The position numbers were made by a program, and so were the translations under genes. Source: an uncultured Porphyromonadaceae bacterium (GTDB taxonomy: Bacteria; Bacteroidota; Bacteroidia; Bacteroidales; Muribaculaceae). Taken from it: a stretch of 33,074 bases of DNA. The DNA is taken from the NCBI GenBank assembly GCA_900550645.1, contig URTA01000026.1, forward strand, positions 1 through 33,074. Direction: 5' to 3'. Within the stretch, counting starts at the first letter, position 1, and each line of letters opens with the position of its first letter. This document shows, piece after piece, positions 24,225 to 30,972 of this stretch. The notes beneath the pieces are model-generated. The model was not told the DNA's origin. It did no database searches and saw only the letters and a list, made by a program, of their open reading frames with translations.

Positions 24225-24300
24225 TATCCGCGAACTGTAAAAGCGAAATATGACCTACATCACACATATATGCCCGACGAAACACTCCATTTGTCGGATA
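24225..24300. promoter_or_regulatory. Divergent control region with a possible regulator-binding inverted motif
   Basis: TATCCG at 24225-24230 recurs inverted as CGGATA at 24295-24300, each beside one of the two divergent promoters. This could be a pair of half-sites for the AraC-type regulator. Six-base matches are weak evidence. Confidence 0.2.
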
Positions 24301-24307
24301 TAAGTAG

Positions 24308-24315
24308 TACTTTTG
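24308..24315 (+). promoter_or_regulatory. Predicted -7 element of the AraC-type regulator gene
   Basis: TACTTTTG matches TAnnTTTG exactly, 27 bases before the ATG at 24343. A TTTG lies 14 bases upstream, too close for the usual -33 spacing. Confidence 0.45.
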
Positions 24316-24342
24316 CGCTGAATAAGACACCGACACATATAA

Positions 24343-25257
24343 ATGGGAACAAATCAACCACAAAACCGAAAGCTTGGCACTGTCTCTTTTGACAGCGGAC
24401 ATACGGAGGCTGATTTCAGAAACAAGCTGGAATACCTGACCTCTGCAGACCTTGCTGTGTTTGACGAGCTGGGGGCTGTTCCCATAAAGGACATCCATTC
24501 CGACACATACATCGTGCTGATTTGCATGAGCGGCAAAGGGACATTCAAGGCTGACGGCACAGTCCATGAAGTTGCGGCGCATGACCTTGCGATAGGCCAT
24601 CCGAATCTGTTTGTAGAAGATGTAATGGTCAGCCTCGATTTCAAATGCCTCGGGCTGGTGATGTCTCCGTCACATTTCGAGAGCATCTTCTTCCTCGGGG
24701 GAAACAACTGGGACGCTGTCATGGCCATAAGGCAACAGCCTGTCATGCACCTGACCCCGGACGAAGTTGAACGCTCGGTATTCAACATCGGAATAATACG
24801 CAAGAAGCTGTCTGACACACACCTGCCGCACCACAAGGAGGCGGTTAAGCTGCTGCTGCACTCGATGCTGTACGAGTTTTATGACTGCCTGTCCGCAAAA
24901 CTGGACCTCGACAACATCAACTACAAATACACGGCATCCGAAACCCTGTTCAAACGGTTTACGAGACTGCTTGCAGAGAAATCCCCATGCCGCTACGAAG
25001 TCAGCTACTACGCAAAGGAGCTGTGCGTCACTCGCAAATACCTGTCATCCGTATGCAAGCAGCAGAGCGGCAAAACAGCCTCGGAGCTAATCAACGACAT
25101 GACCGTGAACAACATCCGCCGGATGTTGCGCTCCACAGACAAGACAGTCAAGGAAATATCTGTAGAAATGGGGTTCAGCAGCCTCTCGTTTTTCGGAAAG
25201 TATGTCAGGAGGGAACTCGGCGTGTCACCGCGTGAATACCGACAGCAGAAAAACTGA
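24343..25257 (+). CDS. AraC-family transcriptional regulator
   Basis: The 304-residue protein has an N-terminal cupin-like ligand-sensing domain (about 40-110, with TYIVLICMSGKGTFKADG) and a C-terminal AraC double helix-turn-helix at about 203-302. The first HTH is near YYAKELCVTRKYLSSVCKQQ and the second near VKEISVEMGFSSLSFFGKY, followed by the signature RRELGVSPREYR. It is transcribed away from the RND efflux operon, sharing the upstream region, so it is probably that operon's regulator. Whether it activates or represses, and its ligand, cannot be read. It ends 11 bases before the convergent MmcQ gene, with no clear hairpin between them. Confidence 0.92.
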   Translation: MGTNQPQNRKLGTVSFDSGHTEADFRNKLEYLTSADLAVFDELGAVPIKDIHSDTYIVLICMSGKGTFKADGTVHEVAAHDLAIGHPNLFVEDVMVSLDFKCLGLVMSPSHFESIFFLGGNNWDAVMAIRQQPVMHLTPDEVERSVFNIGIIRKKLSDTHLPHHKEAVKLLLHSMLYEFYDCLSAKLDLDNINYKYTASETLFKRFTRLLAEKSPCRYEVSYYAKELCVTRKYLSSVCKQQSGKTASELINDMTVNNIRRMLRSTDKTVKEISVEMGFSSLSFFGKYVRRELGVSPREYRQQKN

Positions 25258-25268
25258 CCGCTGTACCG

Positions 25269-25667
25269 CTATTCCTCCAGTATCGCCCCGATGTTGTCTT
25301 GTCTGATAACACTGGTTATCTCGGGGTTAGCCTCCCTGTCGCGCTTCGGCAGTTTCTTGGCTACTTCGGCATAGCTGTGGCGTATTATGGCGTGTATGAG
25401 GTCGTCAGGCAGCGAGCCGAACATGTCTACCTGGTTCCAGTGGACCTTGTTCATGTGCCATGCACCGCTGATTTCGGCATAGCGTATGCGCAATGCGACA
25501 GCATACTCCGGCTTGCACTTCAGCACAAACCACCTCGGATTTTCCAGGTCCAGCATCGCGAAAATCTTGCCCTTTACCCGGAATGCCAACGAGGTCTCGT
25601 CAAACGGCAGATCCTCTGTAGCCTTGGGCAGCGACAGGCAGTACTCACGTATATTCTCTACGTCCAT
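25269..25667 (-). CDS. MmcQ/YjbR family protein
   Basis: The 132-residue cytoplasmic protein matches the MmcQ/YjbR family (double wing DNA-binding-like fold, about 115-130 residues). It has the N-terminal REYCLSLPKATEDLPFDETSLAFRV-type start, KIFAMLDLEN, the LKCKPE motif near 49-54, and the mid-protein NKVHWNQVDM motif. Biological function is poorly known. It is the last gene of the co-directional block that begins at DUF4290, 12 bases after the FKBP gene. The final 25 residues after PKRDRE are less typical. Confidence 0.88.
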   Translation of the reverse strand: MDVENIREYCLSLPKATEDLPFDETSLAFRVKGKIFAMLDLENPRWFVLKCKPEYAVALRIRYAEISGAWHMNKVHWNQVDMFGSLPDDLIHAIIRHSYAEVAKKLPKRDREANPEITSVIRQDNIGAILEE

Positions 25668-25679
25668 TCTGTTATCATG

Positions 25680-26078
25680 TTACGCTATTGATATCAGCTC
25701 AATGTCGAATACCAGTGTCGAGCCGGCAGGGATGCCTGGCTGCGCATACTTGCCGTAACCGAGTTCCGCAGGTATATACACTTCCCAACGGTCGCCGACA
25801 CACATCTGCTGCATTGCAATCACCCAGCCCTCGATGAGGTCGCGCAGGCGTATTGCCAGCGGCACTCCGCCACGGCTGCTGTCAAACCTCTTGCCGTTGA
25901 CAGTCGTGCCGGTATAGTGGGCTGTTATGACGCTGCCAGGCGCAGGATGCCTGCCGTCGCCCTTGCCCTCGGCAATCACTCTGTAGCATACACCCTTCGG
26001 GAGCTGATGCACCCCTTCTTCCTTTGACTTGGCAGCGAGCCAGTTCTTGTTGTACTGCGCGTATTCCCGTTTGTTCAT
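25680..26078 (-). CDS. FKBP-type peptidyl-prolyl cis-trans isomerase
   Basis: This 132-residue FKBP accelerates proline isomerisation in protein folding. The FKBP domain fills residues about 48-131: GSVITAHYTGTTVNGKRFDSS, the active-site-type EGWVIAMQQMCVGDRWEVYIP, and the C-terminal GIPAGSTLVFDIELISI. The N-terminal 45 residues are charged and contain no signal peptide or lipobox, unlike the periplasmic FKBPs common in Bacteroidetes, so it is probably cytoplasmic. It starts four bases after the beta-barrel gene and is followed by the MmcQ gene. Confidence 0.93.
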   Translation of the reverse strand: MNKREYAQYNKNWLAAKSKEEGVHQLPKGVCYRVIAEGKGDGRHPAPGSVITAHYTGTTVNGKRFDSSRGGVPLAIRLRDLIEGWVIAMQQMCVGDRWEVYIPAELGYGKYAQPGIPAGSTLVFDIELISIA

Positions 26079-26082
26079 GAGG

Positions 26083-26709
26083 TCAGAATGAATATGTCCC
26101 TGTCAGCAGCACGGAGTGTGTCCTCTCGTTCTTGCAGCTTACATCTGAATATGAGGACTGGAAGCCGTCGAACAGGTAGAAATTGGATTGTTTGTACGAC
26201 AACGCTATCGAGAAGCGGTCAAAAGCAGCCTCTATGCCAGCCTCGCCGCGCCAATAAAACCAGCGCGACCTGTAAGACCCTGATGCGCCTGGGGAAAGGG
26301 TTATGCCCGGCGACGCAAACAGGTGGAAGTCGATGCCGGCACTTTCGAGCGTGAAAAGCCTCGGCGTGCGCACCACTACAGAGGGCGAGAACGTGAACCG
26401 TGCCGTATAGCTGTTGTCGTTGTAATAATAGTAGTCGTCATACGAACCCCACGAGTTGATGATAAAGTCGGGCATCGAACTCAACTCCATGGGCAGCCCT
26501 ATTTCCACACGCAACCCCACGTAGGGTATCGGGAAATAGGCGATGCCGAAATCTATCTCGTAGTCATTGTCACTGATGCCGAATGTCGCGGACGCTTTCC
26601 ACGGCAGGTACGGCTCGTCTTCATATACTGTATCGGCCATGACGTACGCTGTTGACGCTGCAAGCGCGGCGGCGAGGCACAACCTTTTGAAATTCAGCGA
26701 CAAGGACAT
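26083..26709 (-). CDS. Predicted outer-membrane beta-barrel protein, function unknown
   Basis: The 208-residue product has a signal peptide (ending near TAYVMA, about 25). Aromatic-rich alternating strands follow with Gly/Tyr turns, including a Tyr/Asp-rich stretch (YDDYYYYNDN, about 90-99). The C-terminus is a terminal strand ending in Phe (LLTGTYSF), the usual barrel signal. I recognise no specific family. It lies between the OmpA-like gene (11 bases) and the FKBP gene (4 bases), so it belongs to the envelope-related tail of this operon-like block. Confidence 0.75.
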   Translation of the reverse strand: MSLSLNFKRLCLAAALAASTAYVMADTVYEDEPYLPWKASATFGISDNDYEIDFGIAYFPIPYVGLRVEIGLPMELSSMPDFIINSWGSYDDYYYYNDNSYTARFTFSPSVVVRTPRLFTLESAGIDFHLFASPGITLSPGASGSYRSRWFYWRGEAGIEAAFDRFSIALSYKQSNFYLFDGFQSSYSDVSCKNERTHSVLLTGTYSF

Positions 26710-26720
26710 AACATATTCTG

Positions 26721-27380
26721 TCAGAAGGCGATGCGGCCTTTCTTAGCCATTTCCACCATCTTCTCCCCTGGGACGAGGTATATTTCCAGACGGCGGTTCT
26801 TGCTGCGGTTGTCCATCGAAATATTTGGTGTGTCAGCCAACGGGCGCGAGTCGCTCAATGCGTAGGGGAACAGATAGTCCGTGTTGAGGTTCGGCTGTTC
26901 CTCAAACCAGTCGGTCACGGCCAGGACACGAGATTCGGTTATCTGCTCGCGGTATACCGGCGAGCCGGTGTTGTCAGTATGCATTACCAGCATGACGCGC
27001 CACATATCAGGCTGCTTAAGGTAACGCTTTATCGGCTCGAGGTACTTGTACGAGTCCTCGCGCAGCTCCGTGCTGTTGGGCGCGAATAGCAGCGATGCCG
27101 GTATGGTGATGAGCAGCACCTCCTTGTTGCGCAGGTTCTCGACCGTGCAGCTGTTGTCGCTCTTGCCGTATATGCCGCGCAGCAGCACGTTGCGGGCTTC
27201 CTTTTCCTGGAACTTGCGCACCAGGTCGCCGCCCTTGCCGGTGTCGGTAGAGTTGAGCATCTGAATCCACGTCAGATCTGCCAACGCTTCAGGGTCGCTC
27301 TGCGCACCGGCTGCGACAGGCGTCAGCATGGCAGTCAGGGCGATGAATATCTTAGATAGTGTTCTCAAGTGATTCCTCAT
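26721..27380 (-). CDS. OmpA-like peptidoglycan-binding protein
   Basis: The 219-residue exported protein has a signal peptide ending at about 27 (VAAGAQ) and an OmpA C-terminal domain at about 89-203. LLFAPNSTELREDS forms the first strand and loop, HTDNTGSPVYREQITESRVLAVTDW is the peptidoglycan-binding helix, and NRSKNRRLEIYL is the closing signature. The N-terminal segment (28-88) is not recognised. The ATG at 27380 lies 29 bases inside the end of the preceding acidic-protein gene. The long overlap is accepted because starting later would remove the signal peptide. Confidence 0.88.
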   Translation of the reverse strand: MRNHLRTLSKIFIALTAMLTPVAAGAQSDPEALADLTWIQMLNSTDTGKGGDLVRKFQEKEARNVLLRGIYGKSDNSCTVENLRNKEVLLITIPASLLFAPNSTELREDSYKYLEPIKRYLKQPDMWRVMLVMHTDNTGSPVYREQITESRVLAVTDWFEEQPNLNTDYLFPYALSDSRPLADTPNISMDNRSKNRRLEIYLVPGEKMVEMAKKGRIAF

Positions 27381-27672
27381 ATTCCAGTTCTCCTTTGACG
27401 ATGTCGGCTATGTCCGCAGAGGGGATGTCGAGTTCCTCGTCCTCGCGCACACACGCCTTGACGTAGTCGATAAGTTCTTCAACGTTGAGCAGTTCCTCCT
27501 CGCCTTCGATGTCATTGAGCGACAGCATGCCCTTGCTCTCATAGAAGTCCCATATCAGGTCTGCCACACAGAGTATGTCATCGTCCGAATATTTCTCCTG
27601 CCTGTTTTCGCCAAGATAGTTGCGGATGTATTCGACCGCCTTCTCCTCGTTGTATCCTATGTCAATGCCCAT
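27352..27672 (-). CDS. Small acidic conserved-type hypothetical protein
   Basis: The 106-residue cytoplasmic protein is strongly acidic (many Glu/Asp; EEEL, REDEELD, EYEESLE) and looks entirely alpha-helical, with no membrane segment or signal. I do not recognise its function. The frame is open to rimM, starting four bases after it. Its 3' end overlaps the OmpA-like gene by 29 bases, so the two are probably translationally linked. Its codon use looks like its neighbours', supporting a real gene. Confidence 0.7.
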   Translation of the reverse strand: MGIDIGYNEEKAVEYIRNYLGENRQEKYSDDDILCVADLIWDFYESKGMLSLNDIEGEEELLNVEELIDYVKACVREDEELDIPSADIADIVKGELEYEESLENTI

Positions 27673-27676
27673 AACG

Positions 27677-28213
27677 TCACATGTTGAGATTTACGATTCC
27701 CTCGGGGAGGGTCATTTGTATAACGCGGTTTTCGGTGTCAATGTTGTCTATGAAGTCCTCCGATATAGGTATGTAGACAGTGCCTTCAGGATTGCATACT
27801 ATGAACAGCGCGTTCTGCGTGGAGAGGTCCACGTCCTCGATTGTGCCGACAGTGCCGTGCGCTGTGTCGCGCACAGTGTAGCCGATGAACTCGTCGGCAT
27901 AGCCTCCGTCTTCCTCCTCATCATCTGAAAGAGCCTCATAATCGGCTGAACGAAGGTAAAAGGTCTTGTTGACGAACTTCCGCGCCTCCGCCTCGCTGTC
28001 CACGCCTTGCAGCTTCACGAGCGAGGCTCTTGCCCCCTTGCTGCGTATGCTCTCTACGAAGAACGGCACGAATATGCCGTCAATATCCATAACAAGCGGC
28101 ATATCAGCGGTTATTTCGCTGGCATCTACGTCAATAACGGCATTCAGCTCCCCTTTCAGCGCATGGGTCTTGAAGAACTGCCCTGCCTCTACTATGTCCT
28201 TTGCCTCAATCAT
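27677..28213 (-). CDS. rimM: Ribosome maturation factor RimM
   Basis: RimM assists 30S subunit assembly by binding ribosomal protein S19. The 178-residue length is normal. The N-terminal RimM domain (about 8-90) has AGQFFKTHALKGELNA, and LVKLQGVDSEAEARKFVNKTFYL is the typical second half. The PRC-barrel C-terminal domain (about 98-175) has EFIGYTVRD, IPISEDFIDNID and the closing TLPEGIVNLN. An acidic linker (DDEEEDGG) separates the domains. It lies 21 bases after murA and four bases before the acidic hypothetical gene, in one co-directional block. Confidence 0.96.
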   Translation of the reverse strand: MIEAKDIVEAGQFFKTHALKGELNAVIDVDASEITADMPLVMDIDGIFVPFFVESIRSKGARASLVKLQGVDSEAEARKFVNKTFYLRSADYEALSDDEEEDGGYADEFIGYTVRDTAHGTVGTIEDVDLSTQNALFIVCNPEGTVYIPISEDFIDNIDTENRVIQMTLPEGIVNLNM

Positions 28214-28234
28214 ACATTGCCATATATGGGATTG

Positions 28235-29548
28235 TCAGTCAGCCACGCGGGTTATTTTTGCGCCGAGGCGGTTCAGCCGCTCGTCAATGCGCTCGTAGCC
28301 ACGGTCTATCTGGTCGATGTTCTGTATCTTGCTCGTGCCGCGGGCAGCCATTGCCGCTATCAGCATCGCGATGCCGGCACGTATGTCGGGCGACACCATG
28401 TTGGTCGCGTTGAGGCTGTGCAGCTTGCCCGAGCCGATCACAGCGGCGCGGTGCGGGTCGCACAGGATGATGCGTGCGCCCATGTCTATCAGCTTGTCAA
28501 CGAAGAACAGGCGGCTCTCAAACATCTTCTGATGTATCAGCACGCTGCCTTTGGCCTGGGTGGCGACGACGAGGAAGATGCTGAGCAAGTCCGGCGACAG
28601 TCCCGGCCAGGGAGCGTCGGCGATGTTCATTATCGAGCCGTCGATGAATGTCTCTATCTCATACGAATCGCCCGAATTGACTATGATGTCATCGCCGTCA
28701 ATTTCGAGGTATATGCCCAGTCGCCCGAAAGCGTCGGGGATAATGCCCAGGTCGGGCACGCTCACGCCCTTAAGGCGTATGTTCGAGCCTGTCATGGCGG
28801 CTATGCCGATGAAGCTGCCCACCTCTATCATGTCGGGCAGCAAGCGGTGTGTCGCGCCGCCGAGGGTGTCCACGCCCTCAATAGTGAGCAGATTTGAGCC
28901 GATGCCTGATATTTTCGCGCCCATCTGTGTCAACATTCGGCACAGCTGCTGTATATACGGCTCGCAAGCGGCATTGTATATCGTCGTCGTCCCCTCGGCA
29001 AGCACAGCCGCCATTATCAGGTTGGCCGTACCGGTGATGGATGCCTCGTCGAGCAGTACGTATGCGCCTTTCAGCCGTCCGCTTGACGAGATGTCATAGA
29101 TATGCTTGTCAGGACGGTAGCCGAAGTCCGCTCCGAGCCTTGCCAGCCCGAGGAAATGGGTGTCGAGGCGGCGGCGGCCTATCTTGTCGCCCCCGGGCTT
29201 GGGCAGTATGGCCTTGCCATAGCGGGCTGTCATAGGACCGATTATCATCACAGAGCCGCGCAGCGACTGCGCCTTGCGGACAAACGTGTCGGTGTGGATG
29301 TAGTCGATGTCGATGTCGTCGGCCTGGAACTCGTATGTGTCGGCATTGAGCCGTGAGACCTTGACACCCAAGTCTGCCAGCAGGGAGATGAGGTTGCGGA
29401 CATCGAGAATGTCAGGTATGTTGGATATAGTCACTTTCTGCGACGTGAGCAGCGTGGCGCATATTACTTCCAACGCCTCGTTTTTCGCGCCCTGCGGCAC
29501 TATCTCGCCGCTGAGCCTGTGACCTCCCTCTACTATGAATGTACTCAT
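28235..29548 (-). CDS. murA: UDP-N-acetylglucosamine 1-carboxyvinyltransferase (Asp-type MurA)
   Basis: MurA transfers enolpyruvate from PEP to UDP-GlcNAc, the first committed step of peptidoglycan synthesis. The 437-residue length is typical. Active-site markers are Lys22 and Asn23 in GAKNEAL, the arginine-rich loop, and LRGSVMIIGPMTARYG (about 97-111). The key feature is Asp121 in PKPGGDKIG, at the place of E. coli Cys115 (in GGCTIG), which fosfomycin alkylates. Cys-to-Asp at this site is the known basis of natural fosfomycin insensitivity in Mycobacterium and Chlamydia, and it is predicted here too. The gene lies between the DUF4290 gene (40 bases upstream) and rimM. Confidence 0.97.
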   Translation of the reverse strand: MSTFIVEGGHRLSGEIVPQGAKNEALEVICATLLTSQKVTISNIPDILDVRNLISLLADLGVKVSRLNADTYEFQADDIDIDYIHTDTFVRKAQSLRGSVMIIGPMTARYGKAILPKPGGDKIGRRRLDTHFLGLARLGADFGYRPDKHIYDISSSGRLKGAYVLLDEASITGTANLIMAAVLAEGTTTIYNAACEPYIQQLCRMLTQMGAKISGIGSNLLTIEGVDTLGGATHRLLPDMIEVGSFIGIAAMTGSNIRLKGVSVPDLGIIPDAFGRLGIYLEIDGDDIIVNSGDSYEIETFIDGSIMNIADAPWPGLSPDLLSIFLVVATQAKGSVLIHQKMFESRLFFVDKLIDMGARIILCDPHRAAVIGSGKLHSLNATNMVSPDIRAGIAMLIAAMAARGTSKIQNIDQIDRGYERIDERLNRLGAKITRVAD

Positions 29549-29588
29549 GGTGTCTATGCTTCTGTGGATGACGGTCGCCGTGACCCGA

Positions 29589-30179
29589 TTATTTCTTCTT
29601 TTTCTTTTTGGATGTTTCCACCGGGGTCACATCGCGGAACTCGTGGAGTATGTACGTCCTGGGGTCGAGGACTATGCGCCCCTTGGAATACTCTGCAAGG
29701 TCGCGCAATATCCGGGCATCGTCCACGCCCTCCTTGTTGTGCGCCAGCATCAGCTTTTTCATGTGGTGGGCTATCATGGAGATGAGGGCATCCTTGTCCT
29801 CGCCGTCCTCCATTTCCGCCACGCGGTCTATCATCAGCTGTATGTTGCGGCCGTAGAAGCGGTGCGCTATGCGCTTGCCGCCGTAGCTTATCTTGTCGGG
29901 GTGCGGATGCAGCTCGTCCGGGCTTGACACCTCGCAGGGGAAGTCGATGTCGAGCTTGAAGTCCGCGATTATGTTTATATGGTCCCACACCTTTTTCGAG
30001 CCGTCAACGCCGGTCACAAGTTCCGGGAAGAGGCTCTCCATGATATGGGCTATCGTGTAGGCGCACTGCGTGCGTTCCTCACGGTCGGGAATATGGGCGC
30101 AATAGTCTATCATCTGGTGTATGTTGCGGCCGTATTCCGGCAGTTTCAGCGGAAGAAGTTGGGTATTGTATGGTACCAT
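29589..30179 (-). CDS. DUF4290 family protein
   Basis: This 196-residue cytoplasmic protein belongs to the Bacteroidetes-specific DUF4290 family, with the opening YNTQLLPLKLPEYGRNIHQMID. It is Lys-tailed: the last seven residues are SKKKKKK-like. Two similar helical stretches are visible. YGRNI at 16-20 with IAHIM at 43-47 mirrors YGRNI at 109-113 with IAHHM at 136-140, both at a spacing of 27 residues, suggesting an internal duplication. Function unknown. Its position ahead of murA and rimM suggests a role linked to growth or envelope synthesis, but this is only context. It has a strong predicted promoter and a short leader. Confidence 0.85.
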   Translation of the reverse strand: MVPYNTQLLPLKLPEYGRNIHQMIDYCAHIPDREERTQCAYTIAHIMESLFPELVTGVDGSKKVWDHINIIADFKLDIDFPCEVSSPDELHPHPDKISYGGKRIAHRFYGRNIQLMIDRVAEMEDGEDKDALISMIAHHMKKLMLAHNKEGVDDARILRDLAEYSKGRIVLDPRTYILHEFRDVTPVETSKKKKKK

Positions 30180-30198
30180 CTGGCTTGTTTCGTTTTTG

Positions 30199-30229
30199 CA
30201 AAGTTACAAATTTTAGGCGAATGTGCAAA
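30199..30229 (-). promoter_or_regulatory. Predicted promoter of the DUF4290-murA-rimM block
   Basis: The minus strand reads TTTG at 30226-30229, 19 bases, then TAACTTTG at 30199-30206, a perfect match to the Bacteroidetes consensus. The start near 30192 leaves a leader of about 12 bases. Confidence 0.75.
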
Positions 30230-30249
30230 TTGCGGGCATCCGCTGCGGG

Positions 30250-30951
30250 CTATTTCCCAAGCACCTTGTTGCGCGGCGTTGTGGTCTGGTACTCCTTGCG
30301 GTAGTACGGGACGCTGTACGCAGGATCGATGAAACGGCTTTCGCGGAACGCCTTTTCGGACAGCGCGACCATGTCGCGGGCGTGAGCCTCGATGCCGTCT
30401 ATCCAGTGCGCCTTTGGCGAGGTGATGACGGTTTTGGCCTTGACTGTCGCGTCGCCCATGAAATAAGCCTTGCCGCCGGCTATCAGCTCCGAATAAGAAT
30501 CGCCGTCGAGTATCATCGGCTGCGGGGGGAGCAGCTCGCGCAGCGCGAAATCGTACGCGGCGGTGTATACCTCCATGCGGCGAGCGTCCACCATAGGCAC
30601 AAGCACCTCGTCGCCCTGCCAGTCCATGCTGCGGAACATTGCCTTGACAGCAAGCAGCTGCAGTGTGTCTACGCCTATCAGTGGCACTGAAAGCCCCAGG
30701 CAAAGTCCTTTGGCCGTTGACAGCCCTATGCGCAGCCCCGTGTACGAGCCGGGGCCCATGCTCACTGCCACCGCATCGAGCTTCATCTCGCGGCGGCTTG
30801 TCTCCTGCATGCACTTCTCGACAAACGGCGCGAGCCGCTCGGCGTGCTTCATGCCCTCCATGTCCTCGAGCTGGTACTCCACCATGCCGTCGCGGCTTAT
30901 CGCGACGGAGCAAATGCGCGAGGAGGTTTCGATGTTCAGTATAGTTGACAT
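30250..30951 (-). CDS. tsaB: tRNA threonylcarbamoyladenosine biosynthesis protein TsaB
   Basis: TsaB is the scaffold partner of TsaD in the t6A modification of tRNA position 37. The 233-residue protein has the ASKHA N-terminal domain (ILNIETSSRICSVAIS) and the family signature GPGSYTGLRIGLSTAKGL at 66-83, with the C-terminal lobe containing VDARRMEVYTAAYD. The C-terminus has the YSVPYYRKEY motif typical of the Bacteroidetes protein. It lies 21 bases after the FAD oxidoreductase gene and shares its direction, so the two are probably co-transcribed. Confidence 0.95.
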   Translation of the reverse strand: MSTILNIETSSRICSVAISRDGMVEYQLEDMEGMKHAERLAPFVEKCMQETSRREMKLDAVAVSMGPGSYTGLRIGLSTAKGLCLGLSVPLIGVDTLQLLAVKAMFRSMDWQGDEVLVPMVDARRMEVYTAAYDFALRELLPPQPMILDGDSYSELIAGGKAYFMGDATVKAKTVITSPKAHWIDGIEAHARDMVALSEKAFRESRFIDPAYSVPYYRKEYQTTTPRNKVLGK

Positions 30952-30972
30952 ATTCGATAGTTATACTTGGTT

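Noticed and set aside
27016..27270. 84-codon minus-strand frame within the OmpA-like gene
   Set aside because: It is a different-frame shadow of a supported gene with no protein signature.
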